Program-made: the position numbers and the translations under genes
Notes under the pieces: model-generated
What the model was told of the DNA's origin: nothing
Seen by the model: the letters and a program-made list of their open reading frames with translations, nothing else
The model's database searches: none
Assembly: GCA_949128115.1 (NCBI GenBank)
Contig: OX421961.1
Location: forward strand, 105,074,363 to 105,138,362
DNA length: 64,000 bases
DNA from: Anaspis maculata
Taxonomy: Eukaryota > Arthropoda > Insecta > Coleoptera > Scraptiidae
Direction: 5' to 3'
Shown here: one piece after another, positions 54,591 to 64,000 of the stretch
Position numbering within the stretch: position 1 is the first letter of the stretch
Layout: the number at the start of each line of letters is the position of its first letter

Positions 54591-54973
54591 AATCCCACTC
54601 ACCTAGAGGATGAGAAGCAGACGATAGTGACGTAAAAAACGCTCATTGTTATACAACCTAGCCGTTTTGCACACTTGCATAGTCATAGACAACAAGACAA
54701 CTTGTGATTTGGCCATGGCGTCAAAAAATGTAGGCTTCAGGACTCAAAATGACGTCAATTTTTTTTATGTACTATCACGAGTCTTCCTATAATAAGACTC
54801 AACCTATAAGCAAATTGAGGTATTTAGTAGGTATAGGTAAATTATTTTCTCTAGTACCTAAAAAGTGCACTGCACCTATCATCAGGTGTTCCGAAATTAA
54901 CGCTAATAATTTCAAGAATGATCAATTTCATCAAGAATGAAGTTGACTTTACTATGAAAACATGCCTCGCAAA

Positions 54974-55143
54974 CAGTGGCGTAACTAGAGGGGGGGGTTC
55001 GGGGTCAAACCCCCCCCATTGGCCATCGAACCCCCTGAACAAATTTCAAATGCGATGCTTTTTCATTCGTTTTGCTCGCATATTCGCATATTCTTCAGTC
55101 GTGAACCCCCCCCCCCCATTGGACACTTCTAGTTACGCCACTG
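54974..55143. mobile_element. 170-bp hAT MITE
   Basis: The ends are CAGTGGCGTAACTAG and CTAGTTACGCCACTG, flanked by an 8-bp duplication CTCGCAAA at 54966-54973 and 55144-55151. It carries runs of G near the left end and of C in the middle and near the right end. Confidence 0.95.
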
Positions 55144-55151
55144 CTCGCAAA

Positions 55152-56604
55152 TACTTACTAACGGAGATACAGCCCTTCAAAGTCTAACTTATTCATTGCT
55201 TTTTTATGAATACTTCATAAAGGGTTGAGGTATTTGGCTGAACTTGCTGGAGATTTGTTTTGAATGATTGTCTACTCAGTCCTTAGTTGATTTTTAGAAA
55301 GTTTTTTCGAAATTCGATTTTTTATAACCCTTCAACCCCTCTTAACTTGAGAACCACTGGTTCTGAAAGAGATCAATAATTGTGCCACGTCATAAAAGTT
55401 TACCCTTAATGCTTCGAGCTTGTACCGGACCTTTCTCTGGGTAATAGAACTAAAGTTGAGGGACCCTTTTTAGGACATGGCTGAGATGCGGGAGCAACTT
55501 TACGCGATTGCTTCTTCCGTCTTGGCTGGATTGTCGCGTGCATGATGGCATTGTTTGCATATATCGAAGCTTTCTAGACGACGACGGATACACCCCAGGA
55601 CGAGAGTTCAGATGGCAATTTACTGCCGTCTTGAATTCACTCTCCTGCAAGGCATAAACAATCTCGGAAAAGTGGGTGGCAGTAGGTGAGGCGTGTGCCG
55701 TTCGGGAAATGGCAATCCCAGGCCGAAAAGCGCTCAATTCAGCAGCATCCATGTATGAACCTCGAACGTTATTTTTCAATATTATACTCTCGATATTGCC
55801 AAAATGCCCGCCCGACACATGATTGTTGTGATGGCAAACGCAATAAAGCAGTGAAAAGTAATAAATGATAACACTGAAGAGAGAACAACATGATTGATTA
55901 TTTTATGACAATACGGACAACATCGCGGTCAGCGGTTTAAAGCTCTGGTAATCCTTTTTATGATAGGCTGGAAAATACAAATGACAAGGAGCTGTTCAAT
56001 TGGAATTTCGCTGGTTTTCATGCCTTCTCAAAATAATAATAATTACATTTATGAGTATAGGTACCTTATGTCTACTTGTAGAAGAGAAGCGTATGATTAC
56101 ATAGCAGATGCGAACACAATAAATATGTTTAGTGGATGTCGGTCGGCTGACTTGATTTCGAGAAAATTAGATGATTAGGGCTCATGAATCATAAGAAAAA
56201 ATCAACTGGAGAATTGGCTGAAGACAGACACACGCCAAAAAAATCGTCCCTATAGTGGGTTATTAAAGACAAAATGTCAAATCTCTACGCCTAATAGGCA
56301 CAATGAAGTTACCTATGTGAAAGAGCAAGGAAAAAGTTTACGGTAGGTACTTGAGTCATTTTTTTTCATTCCAAAAAAGGTAAGGTGATCTCGTTCCATG
56401 GTGGAGACGGGCATTATCACCCAACTACACGAAATTTGAACCTTATTGTTGGATGACAAAGGCATTTTTTGAACTCCGGCACGGAATAATATGACAGAAA
56501 ATATCGTCTCGGTTTTGTTCTGGCTTTATGGCTCTCACCCTCTACTTTTGAATAGTACATAAGACCTCTTTTGGGCTCCAGTTACGTCAACTCCATTTTT
56601 TTCT
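55152..56604. other. Stretch with an unassigned minus-strand open frame (55450-55818)
   Basis: The 122-codon minus-strand frame starts MSGGHFGNIE and ends HVLKRVPQL. It is somewhat GC-richer than its flanks. I recognise no domain and see no splice or promoter context, so it is not called as a gene. Otherwise no structure was recognised. Confidence 0.35.
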
Positions 56605-56985
56605 AGACTTTTGTTGGTAACGAAACACATCACATTCACTTCTACAGACATTTTTAAGTCCATGAGGGTGAGGACGAATGCTGGAATTAGTCCCGATTCC
56701 AAGAAAATAATTTTATTGCGTCGTACTATTTCTTTTAGCGCACGCCACACAATACCATCAAGTGGTGCATGGTCCCTTCCCCTTTCCCTCTTCCTCTAGT
56801 TGCACTTTTCCCCCCAGACAGTTGATCACTATTACTATCACAGTTAATCCGACAGAACAACAAACTGCATGGATGGTCCGAAATTTTTATTTCAGATCTT
56901 TCTTCTGAACACCATTCCGAGTTGTTTGTGATTTTATTCGATGGAATTTGAGAGATGGAGTTTACGTAACGGAACCCCCGTTTTG
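56605..56985. repeat. Interspersed repeat family Y, copy 2 (opposite orientation to copy 1)
   Basis: It is reverse-complementary to 26875-27255 through AGACTTTTGTTGGTAACGAA, GACGAATGCTGGAATTAGTC, ACTATTACTATCACAGT and ATGGATGGTCCG. Confidence 0.75.
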
Positions 56986-57369
56986 AAACCTTGATGGGAA
57001 TTATGTAAAATCTAAGGTCTTTTAGGGATAATCCATACGCGGCTTCAAACTTACCTACATAAAAAATACACGTAAACAAGTTGAGAGTCTGTAAGTACCT
57101 ACCTCTTTACGTCAACGAGTTGTAAAAACCCTCACCCAAGCTATATACTCTTGAGACGTCATGTCCCTGCACAATGCAGAAAAAAAATCTGTTTTGTTTT
57201 ACACTCCTATCGAAAATTATTGTGATAATAGTTGAAGTTTGAAGTGGGAACAAAACTTCCCTGGCCACTTCAGCGAACGATCAGGCCAAAAAAAAAACAA
57301 CTAAATTCATCCGCAAATAGAACAGAAGCTCGTTGAGCACGGGCGCATCCGCCAATTGTGCGGGTCTGT

Positions 57370-58905
57370 CGTCAGATCGACCGTTGAAGTCTCCACGCTG
57401 CCAACATTTTTTCGACTTCGAATAAATTGTCCTGCGCACTCACGGATTTCTGAATATAGAGCTGGATAGCTAATACAACACATGCGTGTTGTCCGAACCC
57501 AGCTGGCCGCCATACTGTGCTAAAATGTTATTGGCTGACGGGCAACAAATCGGATTCAAAATATAAACCGCCGTCTTTTGTGCATTGGTGTTTACATTTG
57601 TTTCAAATATTAATTGTGAAATAATAATTACCTGAAACTGGACGAGTCCTACAGGGAGAAAGCTAAGATGCTTGTACTTTTGTTTCGTAGAATGATTCTT
57701 GGTTCTTGAATCTTCCTATTATTCATTTTTTAATTATTGGTTAGTGGTTATGATTTCATTAATGTTGTTCATTACAAATTGCAACTCATTTTATTTCGGA
57801 ATAGTTAACTACATACATGTTGGAAACGTAAGGTATTTGATGAATTGTTTCGAAGACAAAACGTAGAAACTCAAGCAAAAAACTAATGGCGTCTTCGACT
57901 GGCCAGAACGGAGCCAGTTCAGCTCGAAAATCGCTATCACTGATTGGGCAAGGATTTTCGAGAACCTATCGGATCTCCTGATTTTAGAGTCGAACTGGTT
58001 CGATTCTAGTGATTTGAAAACGCTATAAATAACACAAACACGAACCTGATTTATATCACAAAAATAAAATGAAAACAATTATTGAAGTATAACATAATTG
58101 TTTATTTGTGCTTGATAATAATTCCGACAATGTCGAGCTTGGCTTGTTGAGGCTTTCGGCATAGCTTGATCTGGTCATGATTCCGGCATAACTTGGCTTG
58201 TGGTTGTTGGAGCTTCCTGGATAGCTTGACTGCTTTCTGAAGCTACTGGAATGGGTCTCAGGTATACCGTGGTCTCAGGGTAGGCAAATCAAGTGAAGGA
58301 ATTACATTGGGTTTCAGTTTCTTGAGCAATCCAATTCGCTCGAAGGCTTCATCAGGAAATGATCTGAACAAACACGCTCTCATTGTTACGCTGCTGAATA
58401 AATGTTTGTTGATCCCTACTGATGGCCTGGAGCCACTCCACTTTGATCGTTTCGGAAACCTGAAATAATTCTTTTGTAATAAATGAAAAATCGGATAAAA
58501 ACATCGAACTTACACATGATAGGTTATGCCGGTTTTGTTTTGTTTGTCGCTATTTTTGCAACTAGGCACAAAACAGGACGACATCAAGTCTTTTTCTTCA
58601 ACAAATCACTGAAAAACGTCGAGAAAACTTCGCACAAAGAAACGGATAAACAAGAAAAACGTCAAAAAATGACAATAGATTGACATTTGGCAATCAAAGT
58701 GACACTCAGGGATGACAATTATTCGCAGCTTTGCCAACCCACAGGCATTAAAGTAACTAAAAATTAGCACAGTATGGCGGCCAACACGCGTTTGACAAAA
58801 ATTGTGGTGGGGGTATATTGTGATTAGCTATCCAGCTCTATATTCAGAAATCCGTGTGCGCACTGCAACTTTCTAGATGTGTGGGTGGAGACTTAAATAG
58901 TCGAT
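57370..58905. repeat. ~1.5-kb inverted repeat with a long unpaired centre
   Basis: GGATTTCTGAATATAGAGCT, then GGATAGCTAA at 57443-57472 is mirrored at 58826-58855. GGCCGCCATACTGTGCTAA near 57505 is mirrored near 58765. Outer parts (GAAGTCTCCAC and GTGGAGACTT) also pair. The centre includes short tandem TTGGCTTGT/CATAGCTTGA words at 58138-58230. Confidence 0.75.
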
Positions 58906-58909
58906 CAAG

Positions 58910-59985
58910 CCATAAAACTTTTTTATTTTATTCACCCTTGCATCACCCGTACGAGTTCTAAGGACTTAGATAGGTATCTATGTGAAAAATGGAAAAATTG
59001 GAAACTTGATACTCTAAACACTAACCTAAACGTAAATTATACTAGTGTAAAAAAAACCACTTTCATTTGCTCATGCATGGGCTTCAAACTACCTCACCTG
59101 TTATGGAAAGATATTTTCAATATGACTATCAAAATTAAACGACAAATACATTAGAGTTATAGCAACGATCCAGGATTCGCTTTTGAACATTTTTTAACTA
59201 TCTGGACAACATGGATAAGCATCTAAAAAATAACCCAATTCTGGCGTTCCTTTGAACGCTTAACATGATGATGATTGTATTGAAACGTTGAATGTTCCAA
59301 TTTGAAGTTTCGAAAGTGAGAATACTGACGGTAGAAATATATAGGTACCCATCTGGATCTGGATACCTACTCTCTTTATAAATGAAGGAAAAATGATTAA
59401 CCCGGAAGAAAAAATTGCGTATCAAATTTTCATCATTTGTCCCGAGAAAAAGGTGCTGATGCCGATAAACGTAGGACGTAGGTTAAACTTCCAGCTTCAA
59501 AGGATGCACCTAGTGCTCACTAATTATAGGAATTAAAAATTCACCTCTCCCCCGCTCGATATGTTCATTGTTCACTGTCCTATCTGCCTCCGGTAATTGA
59601 ATTACATTCCTCGAGAAAATATTTCCGCCGACTCGCCGACCGCAAAATAACCGTAAACAACAGGCAACACTAACCCAACAGCTACCCCAGTCGACTGTAC
59701 CAGACTAAGAGGAGTATTACCTCCCATCATTTACCAACAAAATTCTCATTAAAGTTACCTAACCTGCTTGAACTCAGGCACACACGATATATCAAATTGG
59801 AAGTTCGTGTTTGTATCGCATACTGGTGGTGGTGGCTGGAAACTCCTGAGATTAACCCCTTAATAAATATTTATTCTCCTCCAGATCCTGCGGCGCCGAT
59901 ATACTCAAAGAAACCTTTTGGGGATGGCCCAATAATTGGATTTTAATTCAAGACCCACACACAACAAGAACGAATCCTACACGTC
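58910..59985. other. Non-coding stretch, no recognised content
   Basis: I found no gene, complete repeat or RNA gene here. The sequence is AT-rich up to a GC-richer part near 59620-59720. Confidence 0.4.
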
Positions 59986-59989
59986 GTGT

Positions 59990-61090
59990 ATTTTTACTTT
60001 CCCGACCCCTACCCCCACCAACATGGAAGGGAAAATAATTGTAATCGCGCAGAAAAAAGTTTTGAGATTTCACCGGATATATCCATTTTGAGGTCCCCCA
60101 AGATAATTAAGACCATTTTTAAAACTACGTCTGTCACGTGTCTGTGGGTGTGTCTGTAATCTTCCACGATAACTGCCGAATCGTAGATCCAATCAACTTG
60201 AATTTGGTATGCGGACATTGTTTTTTCTGTGGATTGGGCCCATTAGTTTTTGACAGTCATTTTTCAAACAGAAGTGTCATTATCAACAAATGTCATAAGC
60301 TATGTCTCACGGAACTTGACTTGCCGTATGTCAATTGAAAGCCCTTGAAAAACTATATTCAGAACAGTTGGAAGTATTGCAAAGAAGCAAGAAGCAACCC
60401 AACAAAAGTGTCGAATTAAGTTTGCAGTTGCAGATTTCCACCATTTTCCAGTCGGGCGTCATGAATTTTCAAAACTTCTCCTAACCGTTGCTACCCGAGA
60501 GGGCCTCTCGCCCGTGTTTTGACCAGGACGACTCGCTATTGATGCAGGACTCCACTCAAAAGTTCATTCCTGCTCGGGGATCGACCTTTTTCAAAAAAAT
60601 CTGACTGATTTCGATAGTAGATTGGATTGGGCGTCGTGTAGAGCCATTTTGAAAATCGACACGGTCCCGGTTTTCTGACGGTAATTTTTTCAAAATGGAA
60701 TTTGCAGATTCCGTGAATTTGAAAAAAATGCAGTGCAAACTTCGACATGCGATGAGCCCCACGAAATATTCATTTCAGGTGCAGACATGCTGGGAATGAG
60801 AGTTGGGGAAAATATTGAATTAATTTTTGGAGGAACTTTTGAAATCGGAGCCACGGTTTTCGAGTTTTTCTTTCTGGAAAAACTGCAAATTTTCCAAGTT
60901 TTTATCCCGTGAATAAATTTTCAACTTTTTTTAAAAAGAAAAAACTGATTTTTGAACATTTTCCAACAATTTTTTTCAATTTTCCGGAAGTTTTCCGGTT
61001 GAAAATGTAAAACCGGCTTGGGTTTTCGAGACCGGACTTAGATGATGGAGCTTAAATCTTGATTGACGATTTTTACAATGAGATGATCTG
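59990..61090. repeat. Interspersed repeat family X, copy 2, with ~240-bp extra segment
   Basis: It matches 24474-25235 in the same orientation. Between the CTACCCGAGA block and the GAATTAATTTTTGG block this copy has about 240 bp (about 60541-60780) that the first copy lacks. That is either an insertion here or a deletion there. Confidence 0.75.
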
Positions 61091-61186
61091 GGAAAAGATT
61101 GTTGGTTTACCATTACCCATCACATGTTACCCAAGAATTGGAAAAATGAGAAGTAAACGTATAATTGAAACAAATAGTGTCGTAGG

Positions 61187-61332
61187 TACAGTTGTGATAT
61201 AATTTATTGGCACGGCTGCAATTATCAAATCAGCGATGTCAAGTCATCTAGACATGAAAGCGGCCTGAAATGTCCTGAATTCGCCTATTTGATAATTGCA
61301 GCCGTCCCAATAAATTATATCACAACTGTACA
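61187..61332. mobile_element. ~145-bp hairpin MITE
   Basis: GTACAGTTGTGATATAATTT, then GCTGCAATTATCAAAT at the left is mirrored at the right with one or two mismatches. The loop is about 60 bp. Confidence 0.88.
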
Positions 61333-62855
61333 TACAAAAAAATGTTGCATTATCAAGGCGATTTTACAGATAAATAGTTAAAATTATCTTCAAAGACGTT
61401 GCAGGAAGGATGCTACGATGAGAGGTCCGGCGGCAGACATAACGACGATTTCTTTATTTTCAATCACAAAAAAATTAAAATGTCTTCTTGATGTGCACTT
61501 TCCATATAGGTACTTGACCTGAGCTCTTGAACTCTTGACCATGAACACCATACCAAACAATTCGTTCTTTCTAATGCTGATGATTGCCAAAATTTTTTTT
61601 TGATTTTAACGTAAAAACATTCATCCGGCTATCTTGATACTTCATTATGGCGGCTGCGGGCTCGGGTAGTATCATCATGTTATTACAAGAGCTTTTTCCC
61701 GGCTTCCCTCTCGCAACTCCCGGAGTTTCCCAATCCACAAACTTCTTCATTCATCAGCGGATTAATACCACAGATCTTGCTTTAGAATTTGGTATGATTC
61801 AATGGACTAAGTCAATACTGACTCTAATAATTGGCATTGTTATTAAAGTGGTACGTCGTTTCGAGTTTGATGACTAGGTACTCTGAAGCCTCTCGGTCGC
61901 GTGGCCGTAATAATTTTAGGCATCGCGACGTCCGTCCGTCGGTATGTTAGTGATTTTATAAATAGAAGTTACCATGCGTATATGAACCCGGCGGTGGTGG
62001 CTTGATGATATTAAAGTTCACAATAAGGCACATAAAGCTTGGCCACCGTGTGCGTTGTGTTGTCAAACATATTAAGCTACTAATTGCGTTTCGCGCTTAA
62101 TTGCTGCATTACACCGAAAAGTTATTTATGTTGTGGAGTGGTGGTGCTCCAGTAAATTATCCACGTAATAGGGGCGACGCAAGCATAGCATCTGCTTCAG
62201 TATTGGGTCCAGTGGTCCACAATGCGACAAAACGACCACCACAACCATCGCACAACAAAAACGGGCCAACTACAAAATGCAGATGTCCGTGGCTAGTTGT
62301 TTTTCGATTCAATTGTTCGCGTATTTTCATCTGGCACACTACCCAGCCAGCAGTGCGATTGCCATGACGGTATTAATTCTGGATTGCTTCCGAAATTTCA
62401 TTCCAATTGGCACTGACCTTAATTTAGCCGAACTTTCATTAAAAAAAAAGAAAGTGGTTCATGTGTGTGGGTCCCTTCGTCCAAAAGCAAGGTTTTCAAA
62501 CTTTTCAGTAGGTACAATTTATAGATTTGATGCGAGCCGCAACGTAATCGCAACCGCAACTGTAACGTATATACATACAGAATGTTTCGTTACAGGTGTG
62601 AAGATTTGAAGGTGAGATTCTCCTTGCAAAAATATGACAAACTCGATCAATGAGCTAAAAGTTAAAGAAAATACCGAATTTTGTGCGCTGGATTAGGTCA
62701 ATTACAGCTAAATGACTCATAGAAAGGCGCACTACATAAATTTGCGAACCCGCAGACGGGATCCTATCAGTACCTTATACTGCAGCAGGGCATTCAAACA
62801 CTGGCTTCACCCCTGTGCACATTAAATAGGGCCAGCTTGGCCATCACGTATGTTG
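61333..62855. other. Non-coding stretch before the LINE relic
   Basis: Several short frames exist, but none has a recognisable domain. I found no complete repeat. Confidence 0.4.
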
Positions 62856-62857
62856 TT

Positions 62858-63230
62858 CCACGTGATTGGCGAAGGGTGAAGTTGGTTTTTATACCTAAAC
62901 GCGGCAGTCCGGCAGTGAATCATACGCCCAGGTGAAATCCTTCTGTTCAATCAGCTTGACATCATTCAAGCTCAAGACAATAGGAAACACTGGTAGATGA
63001 GCACCTCAAAAACCCAAGGACGAGGTAATGGGGAAATCAGCTTTATCATGTGAACTGAGCAGAGCATGCACGAGCTCCCGCACAGGATTGGAAGTTCTCT
63101 GTATAACCAAAAATCAGTCTAGGAGCCTTTCTGGATTTAGAGGTGGCTTTTAACAACATTTCTTTCAACTCCACTTTCAACTCCATTAAAATAGCCGTCA
63201 AAAATCGGGAGGCTGGCCGGTCAGTCACGA
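62858..63230 (+). pseudogene. Non-LTR retrotransposon reverse transcriptase relic (jockey/I-type LINE)
   Basis: Fragments typical of LINE reverse transcriptases occur in order across several frames with stops. They are DWRRVKLVFIPKRGSPAVN, a SLTSF-like and LVDEHL segment, and LGAFLDLEVAFNNISFNS. These correspond to RT blocks around the first catalytic aspartate region (GAFLDIEGAF in relatives). It is badly decayed and 5'-truncated, with no intact frame. Confidence 0.75.
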
Positions 63231-63538
63231 TGCCAAACTGAAAAATTTGCTCAGCCGACTAGAATAACGGTAGGCATGACTGAATTCACTATACCCACGC
63301 CACAAATTTTGACAGCGCACGAATCTCCCAGAGCTCAAGCGTCCGACCGGAATTCTTACCACAATGCATAATGCACTTCTCCCACAGGTAGTGCAAGCAC
63401 GCCGATCTGCCAAAACTTGAAAATCCGACCGGAATTTGTTCGTCCACGCATTTCTCCCACACAAAAAGCAAAGTTCAGGAATTGGAAAATTAGAAGGACC
63501 TAGATGGAAGCCTCAATTTGACAGAGGACTAACTCCAT

Positions 63539-63790
63539 TTCCAACCAGATGGAGCTCCACCTCACTATGTATGGTTAGTCAATGGTTAAGTAGATGATCA
63601 TTGATCATTATACGGATCGGTCGATTGGCAGAAGATGATCCATTGAATGGCCTCCCAAATCACCGGATTTGACTCCTCCAGACTTCTTTCTGTGGGATCA
63701 CTTGGATTCTGTTGTTTTTAAAACTAAGCCGGAGTCGATTGGAGAACTGCGGTGTAGAATTATCAAAGCACGTCGCGCGCATTCAGGAGA
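63539..63790 (+). pseudogene. Mariner-like DDE transposase C-terminal relic
   Basis: Fragments FQPDGAPPHYVW, then (after frame changes and stops) SIEWPPKSPDLTPPDFFLWD and TKPESIGELRCRI match the conserved end of mariner/IS630-type transposases. There the QxDxAPxH and WPxxSPDLxPxDFFLW motifs carry the second and third catalytic acids. It is not functional here. Confidence 0.82.
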
Positions 63791-64000
63791 AACCTTCGAA
63801 TAAGTTCGACAAGAGTTCGAGAACAGACTTTATTATTGCCTTGAAAACAGCGGCAATCTATTTGAACACTTATTGTGAATATTTGTTCTTTTTTTTTTTT
63901 GGTTTGAAATATAGTTGAAATTCGATTTATTGTGGAGTCAATTCATTTAAATCAATGAGAACTCATTAGACAGTTTTCTCCAAATTAATCAAGAACTACT
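63791..64000. other. AT-rich end of the window
   Basis: No feature was recognised after the transposase relic, apart from a T run near 63887. Confidence 0.4.

Noticed and set aside
55450..55818. 122-codon minus-strand frame
   Set aside because: No recognised domain, no splice context, and no homologue I can name. Left as an open frame, not a gene.

Overview
This is a piece of an animal nuclear genome, almost certainly an insect. The protein-coding genes are split by GT-AG introns. The mobile elements are of kinds typical of insects: BEL/Pao and Ty3/gypsy LTR retrotransposons, non-autonomous hAT elements with 8-bp target duplications, TA-type inverted-repeat elements, tRNA-derived SINEs, a jockey-like LINE relic and a mariner-like transposase relic. 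The sequence is AT-rich and dominated by repeats. I cannot fix the insect order from sequence alone.

Two host genes can be rebuilt exon by exon, both on the minus strand and in tandem. NOC3L (28.85-32.32 kb) encodes a ribosome-biogenesis factor in six exons. Its exons sum to exactly 746 codons, and it looks intact. About 0.87 kb downstream starts a USP20/USP33-type ubiquitin-specific protease (28.26 kb down to at least 15.45 kb). It has a ZnF-UBP domain split over three exons and a complete USP catalytic core. Intron 2 is 9.3 kb long and full of fold-back repeats. The C-terminal DUSP exons were not found in the remaining 15.4 kb. On the plus strand, 46643-46691 looks like the first coding exon of a secreted or membrane protein: a signal peptide ending at a phase-1 splice donor. 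The rest of that gene was not found in the window.

Layout. 0-1.5 kb: 3' end of a BEL/Pao element. 1.6-5.8 kb: a 4.1-kb hAT-like non-autonomous element containing tandem arrays and a nested fold-back. 6.9-13.1 kb: a full-length but inactivated Ty3/gypsy element with two 425-bp LTRs. 13.2-14.5 kb: a ~130-bp satellite interrupted by a MITE. 15.4-32.3 kb: the USP and NOC3L genes. 33.3-35.6 kb: a 2.3-kb fold-back. 36.6-41.0 kb: a 4.46-kb segment with 18-bp inverted ends, a 6-bp target duplication and a ~10-bp minisatellite next to each end. 42-46 kb: tandem repeats, a perfect 38-bp hairpin, a SINE and fold-backs. 46.6 kb onward: the signal-peptide exon, followed by sparser sequence with clean hAT MITEs, a second SINE, and LINE and transposase relics near 63 kb.

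The striking theme is inverted-repeat DNA. More than ten separate fold-back elements are present, several nested inside others, and many have readable target-site duplications. Two large ones lie in the transcribed intron of the USP gene and could make long double-stranded RNA. Two related fold-backs (19.9-21.7 kb and 33.3-35.6 kb) share a TAGTMCGG terminus and 3-bp duplications and look like one family.
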